64,000 nt of DNA from an uncultured Prevotella sp. (GCA_900541575.1 UQKO01000005.1:1-64000), one strand, 5' to 3'. Shown: positions 28,380 to 37,439, counted from the first letter of the stretch. Translations and numbers: made by a program. The notes: a model not told the origin generated them from the sequence alone.

Positions 28380-29888
28380 ATGAGACTTAAACAAGCACTG
28401 ATACTTTTATTTCTGATGTTTTCGGCTGTTGTCAGAGCGCAGACCATAGTGCGTAAGGCTTATCCCGCACCTAAGGTCACGCCCCAGGTGCAGCGCATAC
28501 GCTCAACCATGCGCCCCATGCATCTCGATACAGAGGGAGTGACGCTGCCCGAAGCGGTGGACAACTCTAAGAACAAATATTTTCCGCCCATCATCAACCA
28601 AGACGGCGGCTCGTGCGCACAAGCTTCAAGCATAGGCTATGTTTTCACCTACGAGGTGAACCGCCTGCTCAACCGCGATGCCTCGGCCTCGACCGATAAC
28701 CGCTTCGCCTACAAGTTTTCGTGGAACATGCTCAACGATGGCGAAGATCAAGGCGGCTTTGCTGAACAGGGGTTCTATTTAGCGCAGCGATACGGCATGA
28801 TGACCGAGGCCGACTACGGCGACTCGGGGCTGTATCAGTTTCGCTGGGCCTCGGGCTATGACAAGTATTTTAAGGCCATGCGCTACCGCGTAAAGGACAT
28901 TCTCTCTTTTGATGCTACCGACCTCATCTCGCTCAAGCGATGGCTCTACGATGCCGCTAACGGAAGCAGCACGGGCGGCTTGCTCACATTCTCATCACAA
29001 TCGAGCGGATGGACCATCAACGACCACTACGACGGCCCTTCAAAAACTGGCTACCACTCGCTTCTTACGCACCTTGCCACCAGCGGAGCACACGCTATGA
29101 CCATAGTGGGCTATGATGATCTCGTAGAGTTTACCGACCCTAACGGCGCAACGCATAAGGGTGCTTTCATTGTAACCAATACCTGGGGCACTTTCTCTCA
29201 CGACCACGGGCGCTTTTATCTACCCTATTGGTTCTTCACCAGCCACCAGCACACCGACCTGGAGCTGTCGAGCAAGATGCAAGCCATGCGCGTGATGACC
29301 TACGAACCTAAGGTCGTGTTTAAGATTAGGCTGAAGTACAGTTCACGCAACGACCTGTCATTTGGCACAGACTTCAGAAACGACGGCAACACCACCTCTA
29401 CCCCGCTGTACACCTACGCTCAGGCGTTCTTCAATGCTGGGGGCGACTATCCTATGCAAGGACAATATCTAAGCAACGAAATTGAGATTGCTATCGATGC
29501 ATCTTCAAAGGCTGGGGCTACGGCCACCAACGGCGATGTGTTTTTTCTTTCTGTGAAGAAGGCAGCTATTGGCAAGACCGTGGGTGATGGAACGGTTGAA
29601 GCCGTGTCGCTCATCGATTATCGAGGGGCGGAGCCTGTAGAGCACGAGTGTGTGGTGACAAGCCTACCTACAGCCGTAAAACCAGGAATCACCGCTTTCT
29701 ATGTCAAGCTATCTGACAACAGCAAGAGCCGCTACATTGTGTCGGCCTCGCCCTACAAGTATGAGGAGAACGGCACCGCATCATCACGCACCTTTGTGGT
29801 GCGCACTGCCAACGGCAAAGCCATGAAGATGGGCTTCGGCAACATGACTACTGACGGACAACAGGTAGACATCAGAATAGGAGATTAA
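28380..29888 (+). CDS. secreted papain-like (C1) peptidase
   Basis: A 502-residue protein with a signal peptide (residues 1-20, ending VRAQ). The peptidase domain (about residues 60-310) has the papain-type triad: Cys79 in DGGSCAQASS, His238 in SGAHAMTIVGYDD and Asn267 in NTWG. A C-terminal beta-rich region of about 190 residues follows. Together with the two C25-like genes this gives three exported cysteine proteases in one locus, which fits protein breakdown ahead of TonB uptake. It ends 39 bases before the HmuY-like gene. Confidence 0.88.
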   Translation: MRLKQALILLFLMFSAVVRAQTIVRKAYPAPKVTPQVQRIRSTMRPMHLDTEGVTLPEAVDNSKNKYFPPIINQDGGSCAQASSIGYVFTYEVNRLLNRDASASTDNRFAYKFSWNMLNDGEDQGGFAEQGFYLAQRYGMMTEADYGDSGLYQFRWASGYDKYFKAMRYRVKDILSFDATDLISLKRWLYDAANGSSTGGLLTFSSQSSGWTINDHYDGPSKTGYHSLLTHLATSGAHAMTIVGYDDLVEFTDPNGATHKGAFIVTNTWGTFSHDHGRFYLPYWFFTSHQHTDLELSSKMQAMRVMTYEPKVVFKIRLKYSSRNDLSFGTDFRNDGNTTSTPLYTYAQAFFNAGGDYPMQGQYLSNEIEIAIDASSKAGATATNGDVFFLSVKKAAIGKTVGDGTVEAVSLIDYRGAEPVEHECVVTSLPTAVKPGITAFYVKLSDNSKSRYIVSASPYKYEENGTASSRTFVVRTANGKAMKMGFGNMTTDGQQVDIRIGD

Positions 29889-29927
29889 AGAATACGGTTA
29901 GATAAACGAAGAGATAATAAAAAAATA

Positions 29928-30329
29928 ATGGTTATGCGAAAAAGAGACAACTTGTTTTTTGCCACCCTATTGGCCATTGGCCTTACAGCATGCAGTGCGA
30001 ATAACGGCGGCGATAGTCCGTTGTCAAACGAAAAGGTAATGCACGTGCAGCTGCAGCCAAACACATGGACATACATTTCGCTTGCCAAGGGAGCAACCGT
30101 GGGTACGAGCAATCTCGGCGACATCGAGGCCGACAAATCTTGGCATGACCGCACCGACTGGGACGTGGCCCTCTGCAACGGAGCCATTCGCACTAACGGT
30201 GGCACATCGGGCAAAGGGCAAGGCTCAATAATGTCAACCCCCCAAAACTTTGACAACGTTGACCCGTCGGCCATCACATCGCTCCATGCCGATGCTGACA
30301 CGGTAACGATTGGCCGAAGAGCCAACTGA
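29928..30329 (+). pseudogene. HmuY-like lipoprotein, 3' truncated
   Basis: A 133-residue reading frame with a lipoprotein signal peptide (lipobox IGLTAC) and the HmuY hallmark WDVALCNGAIRTNGGTSGKG, after a WTYISLAKG segment. HmuY proteins are haem-binding surface lipoproteins of roughly 200 residues. This one stops about 70 residues early with an unrelated tail (TVTIGRRAN), and the following DNA holds a broken minus-strand gene. I therefore read it as truncated by a rearrangement. A short functional protein is not excluded. It ties the upstream receptor and proteases to haem uptake. Confidence 0.75.
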
Positions 30330-30412
30330 ATTTGCGGCCAATGACACTGGCGTAACAAACATTGTATTGAGGTAAAGGCCGCACTGCAGAGGCTCAAAGC
30401 TCCAACCGTTTT

Positions 30413-30827
30413 TCATATATCGACCACGGTATATAGTTTACCCGTGCCCAAACAGTCGTGATTGCCCAGCAAGGTAACAAAGAGTTTATTATGCGTTTTC
30501 AGCAGGTCGCGGCTCCAAAGATATTCTTTCGTGGCACCAAAGTCGGTTGCATCGCCACCATGGCACCACAAAGTCGATGTCGGAACGACGGTTGATGTCG
30601 CGTATCTCGGCCTTGGTATCATCAAACCATTGATGGGTGTCGCTGATGAAGGCAAAACGTATGGTTTCGTTGTCGTGTGTACGCTCTTCAATAAGGGCTA
30701 TTTGTTTTGCATTGATGTTCTTTTCGCCCTTGATATTGACGTCGTAGGGATGAACGTTAAACACCTTGTCGCAAGCAGTAAGAAGGCTTACGACGGCTAT
30801 GACAACGGCTATGTATAGTTTTTTTAA
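30413..30827 (-). pseudogene. calcineurin-like metallophosphoesterase, degenerate
   Basis: Two minus-strand frames together encode the front part of a lipoprotein metallophosphoesterase: a lipobox-like SLLTAC, then FAFISDTHQWFDD (Asp-x-His) in one frame, and HGGDATD plus LLGNHD in the other. A frameshift separates them near 30,590. There is no start codon: upstream, KKLYIAVV runs straight into transposase sequence, so the IS remnant seems to have removed the first codon. Sequence after GNHD is also lost. It is inactive as it stands. Confidence 0.8.
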
Positions 30828-30829
30828 TA

Positions 30830-31836
30830 CAATGACAGACGTATTTAATGATGAAAATGCGTACGGGGTCTTCGTCCATCTTTACATGAAGCTGATTGTA
30901 TTTACACTTGTATTTTCTACAATAGTGTGAAGCTGTGCGTTCATGAATTGCAATCAGTTCGTGGATGTGCTTATCTGATAACGCAACTTTGGATTCATCT
31001 TGACTAATCCGATATAATATACTGCACCTCCACATAGTTCACGGACTGCATGAATGAGCGATTCACATGTAAACCAACTATCAGCAAGAACATACTTGAA
31101 AGAGATACCATGCTTGACAGCATGACTAAGCATGCGCTTGGCCATTTCGAGTTTGCTCTCATCACATTCCGCCTTACGCGCATAATCTGGATTTTTTTGC
31201 GTTCCGCTGTTTTTGAAACTGCTCCTTCAACTGTCTTGAGGTTTAACCGTAATCCATATTCTTTCCCTTTTCCCGATGAATGGAGAAGTTTATGGAGTAA
31301 CAGCTTATACCGTCAGAAATGGCAAGTGTCAGGCATTTCATTCCGTAAATAAATCTACGGGTGACGTGGTCAAACACTTTGCTGACACCTTCGATTCGAA
31401 CACCAGTCTTTTGAAAAATTGTATCATCAAGGATAGTACAATTTTCATTTGTATCAGTATTCACTTGACGCTCTTGAAGGATGGCTTGGAAGCGAAGGGT
31501 TATTGGGGTAAGGAACATTCGCCAGTTGAAGCGCTCATTCAAAAGTGCACGATACAATGTGTTCTTAGATATATTGCAAAGTTTCTGAATATTATTGGAA
31601 GTGGCACTGGCAACCGTTTTTCCCCACAAACGCACGATGACGAGCGTGATAAAGAGGAAACTCAAAGTAAAACCTTGAACCTTCTCAAACTTGAGATTCC
31701 GAACGATTTTACCGATGCCAAATGTCTGCATAACTACTAGAAGTTGCTTTTTAGCTTCTTTTTTAAAAGATAAAACCTTGGTAAGTCCATCTAAATTGCT
31801 TATTTTTGCTTCTGTAACAGTTCTTTCTTTTTCCAT
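30830..31836 (-). pseudogene. IS4-family transposase remnant (frameshifted, 3' truncated)
   Basis: The N-terminal part (MEKERTVTEAKI onwards, 31836-31243) includes a helix-turn-helix-like region and CTILDDTIFQKTG, the first catalytic Asp region of DDE transposases. A second frame (31145-30954) carries YVLADSWFTCES, the second Asp region, and a third frame continues with DKHIHELIAIHERTASHY. At least two frameshifts separate them. The Y-R-E-K signature region is missing because the sequence passes into the metallophosphoesterase gene near 30,835. I could not identify terminal inverted repeats. Confidence 0.8.
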
Positions 31837-31881
31837 TGTAAATCAGTTGTTTGTCACCTACTAATTTACGAAGAAAATTGA

Positions 31882-32202
31882 AATACTATTATTTCTCACC
31901 CCCTTTTTGGGGGATGGGAAACTTTAGTATATAATGGAACTAAACTTCTTTATGTTGTACCTTGGGATCATTTACCAACGAGAAAAGCGGAAGAACCTAA
32001 AATGAGCAAGGAGAAGATGCTCGAGACGGGCTATGAAAATCCCCGTCACGATCGCTACTTCTGCTATTTCTTCGATGAAGAAATCACGCTTGGCAAGTTC
32101 GACATTAAGAGTATTATCGAAACAGAGAGTAAAAAGCCCGGATATGTGGAGGGACAACCTATCTATTTGACGGGAAAAGAATTGATTAAGTTTAGAAAGT
32201 AA
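31882..32202 (+). pseudogene. 3' fragment of an unidentified gene
   Basis: An open frame without a start runs from just outside the IS remnant: WETLVYNGTKLLYVVPWDHLP, then MSKEKMLETGYENPRHD, ending YLTGKELIKFRK. The first ATG, at 32002, would give 66 residues, but coding character begins before it, so this is the C-terminal part of a longer protein cut off by the IS. I do not recognise the family. Confidence 0.5.
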
Positions 32203-32215
32203 AAGTTAGAAGACA

Positions 32216-32896
32216 ATGAAACAATTATTGCTAGCACTTATACTATTTTTCCCTTTGGCAGCAGATGCACAAGAAAGAAAAACATATCCATTTGAGAAAT
32301 TATACCAAGAGTTAGACACCATGTCTGTTGAAAGAAGAACTCAGGTTGAAGCGAACATTAAAAATCAGGAAGAAAAGCTTCAAAAAGAGCAAGTAAAAAG
32401 TATAGGAGGTATCCCTTTTGGTACAAGTAAAGATAAAGCTCTACCAATCTTAAAGATGAAATATGGAGAACCTTATATAGGTCCTTCAGGATTAGATTTA
32501 TTGTTTCATAGTGTATCTTATGCAGGTATGCGTTTTGACAATGTTGTTTTTTCTTTTCAATCTGATGGTGTAAATACCTATTTTAATAATTGTATTTTTG
32601 GTAAAAACGCAAAAACATTCAGCGAGGCACTTGATATAGAAAAAGATTTTGCGGATAGATTATCCGAAAAATATACGATGATGCATAGGATCCCAGATCA
32701 AAATGGAAATCCCATGCATGTATGCGGAATAAGCCCCTTTTGGAATGGGAAACTTAAAGATCTTTCTACGGACGATAACATGGCAATTCACACAAGTATA
32801 ATTGAATCTGAAAGGAGTGTAGAACTTTCTACAGGAGTTAAATACATTGTACGACTTATTTATGGTTCTTATAATTATGTAAAAGAAGAGTTTTAA
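32216..32896 (+). CDS. exported protein of unknown function
   Basis: A 226-residue protein with a signal peptide (residues 1-18, ending ADAQ), a short helical and charged segment (about 25-60) and a globular remainder with GGIPFGTSKDKALPIL and a beta-rich middle. I know no family for it. It starts 13 bases after the preceding gene fragment and ends at a strong terminator. It is visibly richer in A and T than the genes outside this island, in line with acquired DNA. Confidence 0.7.
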   Translation: MKQLLLALILFFPLAADAQERKTYPFEKLYQELDTMSVERRTQVEANIKNQEEKLQKEQVKSIGGIPFGTSKDKALPILKMKYGEPYIGPSGLDLLFHSVSYAGMRFDNVVFSFQSDGVNTYFNNCIFGKNAKTFSEALDIEKDFADRLSEKYTMMHRIPDQNGNPMHVCGISPFWNGKLKDLSTDDNMAIHTSIIESERSVELSTGVKYIVRLIYGSYNYVKEEF

Positions 32897-32901
32897 TATA
32901 G

Positions 32902-32950
32902 AGGACACTTCTTGCAGGATACTTTGTTTTTGCAAGAAGTGTCCTATTTT
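32902..32950 (+). terminator. intrinsic terminator after the orphan gene
   Basis: AGGACACTTCTTGCA (32902-32916) and TGCAAGAAGTGTCCT (32931-32945) are perfect 15-base inverted repeats, followed by ATTTTCT. The hairpin lies five bases after the stop codon. Confidence 0.8.
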
Positions 32951-33050
32951 CTATATTATATAGATAAAACTGCTTATGCTCATCCACAAATAAGCCAGAA
33001 TAGAAAAACTAAAATTGCATCAATAATACAAAACCAAAGGCAAAACGTTC

Positions 33051-33117
33051 GAGAGTGTAAAATAAACTGTGTCAGGCTATAATAATAATAGCTTAACACA
33101 GTTTATTTTACACTCTC
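33051..33117. terminator. 22-base perfect inverted repeat between convergent genes
   Basis: GAGAGTGTAAAATAAACTGTGT (22 bases) at 33051-33072 is repeated inverted at 33096-33117, with a 23-base loop. It covers the stop codon region of the minus-strand gene ending at 33116 and would serve as its terminator. A short mobile-element end is an alternative reading. Confidence 0.55.
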
Positions 33118-33493
33118 AACTAATCTTGATTAGATCACTTCTTTTAACGGACACGAAATTATCAAAGATTCCCATTTTTTCTGGTTCACATTGAACCAAT
33201 CCGTTCTCTTCAAAGCCTATCACTTTGTAGAGTTTTCCATTGGATTTTAGTTTCACTTCGTCTCCAATCATCAAGTCATCCCAAGGAATATCAGAAGAAT
33301 TTTGAATAAGAGGCATACCTTCTTGTCTTTGGGAAGTTCTCACCTGTATTCTTCCTTGTTCAAGATTTAGTTTAAGTTCATGAACTTCCTGCGTAAGTTG
33401 TTCTATATTGTTTGTCATACCCCAAATCTTAAAGAAAAGAATGAGACAGAGAATACTCCAAACGAGAGCAAGTATATAAACGAATATTTCCAT
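33116..33493 (-). CDS. small membrane protein, unknown
   Basis: A 125-residue protein with one N-terminal transmembrane helix (residues 3-23), a coiled-coil-like segment (about 28-50, NNIEQLTQEVHELKLNLEQ) and a small C-terminal beta domain (about 72-122) with WDDLMIGDEVKLKSNGKLYKVIGFE, which resembles an SH3-like barrel. I do not know the family. It follows the upstream minus-strand gene by 20 bases, so the two are probably co-transcribed. Confidence 0.65.
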   Translation of the reverse strand: MEIFVYILALVWSILCLILFFKIWGMTNNIEQLTQEVHELKLNLEQGRIQVRTSQRQEGMPLIQNSSDIPWDDLMIGDEVKLKSNGKLYKVIGFEENGLVQCEPEKMGIFDNFVSVKRSDLIKIS

Positions 33494-33513
33494 TACGATA
33501 ATTTTAAGGATTT

Positions 33514-34245
33514 CTATTTTATAATGAATTTTCCATTTGAATCACCACTGTTGTATATATATACGCCCTTAGGTAACTTCGAACTTTTAGTATTCACAGG
33601 AGTATCTTGTATACCTACTAATTTCCCTGTTGTATCGTATATCTTAGTTGGTGATTGGGCTTTGTTATAGCAAGTTTCTGCCACATTTATACTTGATATT
33701 AAGTTGCTATTAACTCTATATACATATGTTATTGTCTTGGAAGATGCACTATCTTCATAAACAATAAATTTGTACGTATCATTTATTCCAAATAGTCCTA
33801 ATACACAATAATAGGATCCATCTGTTTGTCCAAAATCATATATCATATTTCCTTTTTCATTATATAGACACATACGGGAATGGCCATCATCTCCCCAACC
33901 TTTCTCATTATTTTGCATGTTGACTATAAACATAACTTTCCCATTTGTAGTTAGAGAACTAATAGCATTAACACTCTGCAAGGTATAATTTGAATCAATT
34001 TCTATTTGAGTGTCTATGTCTGCATAAAGGCTATAATCTCCATTATAGATTTTAGCTTTGATATGATTATTTTCTGCTTTGATAGAAGTCGGGAAGAACA
34101 TGTCTTTGCCTAGTCCGCATAATGATAATGTCTTCTGACAAAATGGATACACGTTGCCATCTAATTTTGCTTCCAAAGTCAAAAAGTCTTGTGCGCTTGA
34201 TGGCAAGAAAAAAGAAAAGAATAAAAGTAAAAGAATTGTTCTCAT
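33514..34245 (-). CDS. secreted protein with sorting-domain-like C-terminus
   Basis: A 243-residue protein with a signal peptide (residues 1-18, ending SAQ). Its body is beta-rich. The last 45 residues (KIYDTTGKLVG, then LPKGVYIY and a final KFIIK) resemble the C-terminal domains that target proteins to the type IX secretion pathway, or the similar short domains of Prevotella secreted proteins. The function of the body is unknown to me. It lies in the AT-rich island between two IS remnants. Confidence 0.7.
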   Translation of the reverse strand: MRTILLLLFFSFFLPSSAQDFLTLEAKLDGNVYPFCQKTLSLCGLGKDMFFPTSIKAENNHIKAKIYNGDYSLYADIDTQIEIDSNYTLQSVNAISSLTTNGKVMFIVNMQNNEKGWGDDGHSRMCLYNEKGNMIYDFGQTDGSYYCVLGLFGINDTYKFIVYEDSASSKTITYVYRVNSNLISSINVAETCYNKAQSPTKIYDTTGKLVGIQDTPVNTKSSKLPKGVYIYNSGDSNGKFIIK

Positions 34246-34314
34246 AATTATAGCATTTGATACAAAGGTAAATCAATTACCTTACCCCACCAATAGCAAC
34301 CCCATAAGATTCTA

Positions 34315-34996
34315 CAACGTATTACAAGTGTTCTTGTCGCAGACTCTGCATTTTCAAAGAAACCATTTATAGACAATATGCTTGGAATCGGTTTTAATGT
34401 GGTAAGTCGTCTTCGGCATGATGCTGCATTGTATTATTTGGGGATGGCGAGTCTACAGGCAAACCTGGGCGTCCACGTGTAAAAGGCGAGAAGATAGACT
34501 TCAAGAACATAGACAAATCCAAGGTTGCGATACTTGACACGGACACGTCTAATGAACAAGTGTATGCTTTGAAAGCATGGTGCAAGTCCCTACATCGAAA
34601 AATATCACTTGTCATACACATTTTGCCAAAGGGCGGACACCGTTTGTATTTCTCTACTGATGAAAACATGAGCGGGCGTGATGTCATGGAGTATTACTGT
34701 ACACGCTTTCAGATTGAGTTCTGTTTTCGTGACGCAAAACAGTTTGTAGGACTTACTGACTGTCAGGCGCGTGACACGAGAAAACTTGATTTTGCGTTCA
34801 ACTCCTCATTTACAGCCGTGAATGTAGCGAAAATAATGTGCAGTGAATACATTCTCTCTATCGGGAGGATTAAAGCTCTGATGATTAATGCATACTAGCC
34901 CAAAGAATTATTGACGTGTTCGAGAATAACCCGAACACGCAATTAAATCATGAGATAGTGAATGAAATATTTGGATTCACTGCTGATGCAGCATAA
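34315..34996 (+). pseudogene. IS4-family transposase, C-terminal remnant
   Basis: Reading across frames gives VLVADSAFSKKPFID (second catalytic Asp), then GKPGRPRVKGEKID, then YYCTRFQIEFCFRDAKQ, the Y-x2-R-x3-E-x6-K signature of IS4-type transposases, and finally RIIDVFENNPNTQLN. The frames are broken near 34,440 (one base) and again at a TAG after residue AY at about 34,896. The N-terminal half is absent. It belongs to a different IS from the remnant at 30830-31836, judging by the sequence around the second Asp. Confidence 0.82.
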
Positions 34997-35033
34997 ATTT
35001 AACGAAGTATTGATACTGCTAAAGTACTAAAAA

Positions 35034-35426
35034 TTAGCGAGACAGCCAAGTCTTTTTGCCTTTATTTTCAGTGTTTTCTGCATTTGTTTCAAAGCGACAT
35101 CTGCGGGCTGCTTTGGGTGAGATTCCCTTCATAGGTAATACGAGTTCATTCCATCTCATGGAGCGAAATCCGATGTCTTGACGAAGATATATCTTCGGAT
35201 GAAAGCGTCTCCGTTCCAAACGTTTGTAATATATTACATACCCGTCCCGTTACCAATGAAAGAGTTTCATCACCTTACGAGTTTTGCTTACAAAAACGTA
35301 AACATTCCCATCAGTAGGATCTAAACCAACACTGCGTACTTGACCACACATTCCATTTACTCCTATTCTCATGTCGCTTGGATGTTGCGACATAACAATC
35401 CGATTGTTTTCATTTAAATTGAACAT
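35034..35426 (-). pseudogene. IS66-family TnpB (Orf2) with a nonsense codon
   Basis: The frame from ATG at 35426 encodes a typical IS66 TnpB: SDMRIGVNGMCGQVR, then DGNVYVFVSKTRKVMKLFHW. It is interrupted by TAA at 35262-35260, where the family has a charged residue, and continues in the same frame as RDGYVIYYKRLERRRF to the C-terminus. TnpA and the large TnpC transposase are not present on either side, so this is an isolated remnant. Confidence 0.85.
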
Positions 35427-35566
35427 AGTTTTTGAGGATGCAAAGGTCTCAATGTTTTAATTGATGTGCAAGGCGCCTGATTTCGGATGGTTACTTTTTT
35501 CACGCCATCTCTATTCTCTCAAGCAGATAATCATAGGGCTTACGCACATTATGATTGGGAATATAT

Positions 35567-36706
35567 TCACTCCTTCACAAACCTCCGTACTTTCTGGAGG
35601 GGAATACCGAAGTTGAAATTGTCTGTGCCGTTGAGTTTGGCGAAGTTCACACCTACGAGGTTGCCACGCTCGTCGACTACGGGGCTGCCACTTGAGCCTT
35701 GCATCGTGGGAATGCTATAGAGCAAACGACTGCCATCGGGCATCTGCGTGATTCGTCCACCCGTCATTTGCACTTTGATGCCTTTGCGCGTGTTAGCAAG
35801 AACGATACCCGCGTTGAAGCCTATCATGTAGAGTTGTTGGTCTATCTTGGGAGCATCGGGTGAGGGAGTGTCGCTCTTTTTCTTGAAGATATTCCACCAG
35901 TGCGACTGACCCCTCCGTTTATCCACGGAAAACACGTAACACGCATCGGGTGTTTTCTCGCTGCGAAGTTGCAAGAGCGCAAGGTCAGTTTCCTCGTCTG
36001 TGGACAAGCGCACCACGTTACAAGGATTTTTGCCCAAGAAATCGCTTTCTGTACTGACGTAAGAGTCGTTGTAGGCAATGCCCAATTCGCAGATAGGATG
36101 AATGGTGATACAGGACGGATCGAGTTGATCCCCCACTCCGTCACGCGCCAGCATTGCGGCATTGTATTGCTGCTGCAGTTCGCTCTGCTCGCTTTCTATT
36201 TGGCTCAGACGCTGTTGATCCACCTCTACGTTTCCCCAAAAGTCTTCGCTTACGCACTCTTGCTTTTGGCTCTCGAGGGCATTGTACTGATCGGAGAGAT
36301 TGCTCATGCGTGCTTCATAGAGCGCCTTCACGTAGCGTATGATGTTCATGAGGCTCTGCTTCACCTGTGCTTCGTCGATGATAGGCGATGCCACGTGGCG
36401 ATTGGTAAGCAACATTCCGCGGTCGTTGATAAAGAAGGCAGTACCCGTCATGTAGCCACAGTTTTTGCGTATCTCGTTGATATCGTCAGTAAGTCCAGTG
36501 AGCGTACCATCCTCTCCGATGCTTGTGAAATAGAGATGATCGCCGCTGGGAAGCGTCACGTTGTAATAAAATTTATTGAGTACCATGACCACTCCCGATG
36601 CTTCTTCTTTGTAAAGTTCTTCGGGCGTAGGCGGCTCATTAGAGCAGCCTACGAGAAGCAGTACACTGACGAACAGTGAGAGGAGGTAAAGAGTTATTTG
36701 TTTCAT
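35567..36706 (-). CDS. trypsin-like serine protease lipoprotein
   Basis: A 379-residue lipoprotein (lipobox LLVGC, Cys21) with an S1-type catalytic triad: His104 in TNRHVA, Asp241 in ETDLALLQL and Ser339 in QGSSGSPV. Between His and Asp an unusual insert of about 75 residues (about 112-185) is predicted to be a coiled coil (IESEQSELQQQ). There is no PDZ domain, unlike DegP/HtrA. It is anchored in the membrane and probably faces the periplasm or surface. Three tandem 73-base repeats lie 30-260 bases upstream in its leader. Confidence 0.88.
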   Translation of the reverse strand: MKQITLYLLSLFVSVLLLVGCSNEPPTPEELYKEEASGVVMVLNKFYYNVTLPSGDHLYFTSIGEDGTLTGLTDDINEIRKNCGYMTGTAFFINDRGMLLTNRHVASPIIDEAQVKQSLMNIIRYVKALYEARMSNLSDQYNALESQKQECVSEDFWGNVEVDQQRLSQIESEQSELQQQYNAAMLARDGVGDQLDPSCITIHPICELGIAYNDSYVSTESDFLGKNPCNVVRLSTDEETDLALLQLRSEKTPDACYVFSVDKRRGQSHWWNIFKKKSDTPSPDAPKIDQQLYMIGFNAGIVLANTRKGIKVQMTGGRITQMPDGSRLLYSIPTMQGSSGSPVVDERGNLVGVNFAKLNGTDNFNFGIPLQKVRRFVKE

Positions 36707-36738
36707 ATGGTAATGTGCTTGTATTCAGTTTATCTTCT

Positions 36739-36966
36739 GCAAAGATAGTGCAAATCAAATGCAGAATATCAAGCTGGCTTGAATATTATGCTGAGATGTA
36801 GCCTATCTTATACAAAGATAGTGCAAACCGAATGCAGAATATCAAGCTGGCTTGAATATTATGCTGAGATGTAGCCTATTTTAGGCAAAGATAGTGCAAA
36901 TCGAATGCAGAATATCAAGCTGGCTTGAATATTATGCTGAGATGTAGCCTATCTTATGCAAAGATA
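36739..36966 (-). repeat. three tandem 73-74-base palindromic repeats
   Basis: CAAAGATA boxes at 36739, 36813, 36886 and 36959 delimit three nearly identical units with periods of 74, 73 and 73. Each unit contains GTGCAAATCGAATGCAG, the inverted core ATCAAGC..GCTTGAAT, and ATGCTGAGATGTAGCC. Read on the minus strand, each boundary is TATCTTTG, a perfect TAnnTTTG -7 box. The array lies upstream of the serine protease gene and may form its leader. Confidence 0.85.
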
Positions 36967-37402
36967 ATATACTTCCGAGTTTCAACCCAAAGAGAATGTA
37001 CAAACTATACACTATTATTAGGAAGCTATTAATGGAGGTTCTATTCATTCTGAAGAATAAAGTATTCTATCTGATGTGCGATTTGCATGCTCCGCCCTAT
37101 GGTATATTCAACGCTTCGTAAACGTCCCGCCGTCCGCGAATGAGCTTCTTTCCGTTTACAGATAACCATCCACCCATCGTTCACCGTTCGGTGAACGATG
37201 AGTCACCGCCCAGTGACTGAGCGTTCAACGCCCAGTGAACGATCGTTCACCGAGCGGTGAACGATGGAAAGATGCTCATCTGCGAATGGATAAGTCCTCA
37301 TTCAAATATGATAATGACTATGTTCGGGACGCTTTATTTCCTCATGAGGGTTAGATGAATTGTTACCCACTAAGGAACGCTCATGCTGAGCGTAGTACGA
37401 AA
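36967..37402. other. intergenic region with a hairpin cluster
   Basis: I see no gene. The left part is AT-rich and featureless; the middle holds the hairpin cluster at 37176-37265; the right part leads into the nuo terminator. Confidence 0.5.
37176..37265. repeat. cluster of four adjacent hairpins
   Basis: Four palindromes follow one another: ATCGTTCACCG/CGGTGAACGAT (37176-37199), AGTCAC/GTGACT (37201-37218), CGTTCA/TGAACG (37222-37241) and ATCGTTCACC/GGTGAACGAT (37242-37265). The stems are variants of GTTCACC, with matching changes in both arms. Confidence 0.8.
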
Positions 37403-37439
37403 AATCCCATCTCTGACATGATTATGCAGAGATGGGATT
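37403..37439 (-). terminator. terminator of the nuo operon
   Basis: AATCCCATCTCTG and CAGAGATGGGATT are perfect 13-base inverted repeats. Read on the minus strand, the second arm runs into TTTTTCG. It lies about 55 bases past the nuoN stop codon. Confidence 0.85.

Noticed and set aside
35900..36679. A 259-residue frame antisense to the serine protease gene
   Set aside because: The opposite strand encodes a complete lipoprotein protease with triad and lipobox; the antisense frame has no features.
36739..36966. Possible CRISPR array
   Set aside because: The 73-base units are contiguous without unique spacers, and no cas gene is in the window.
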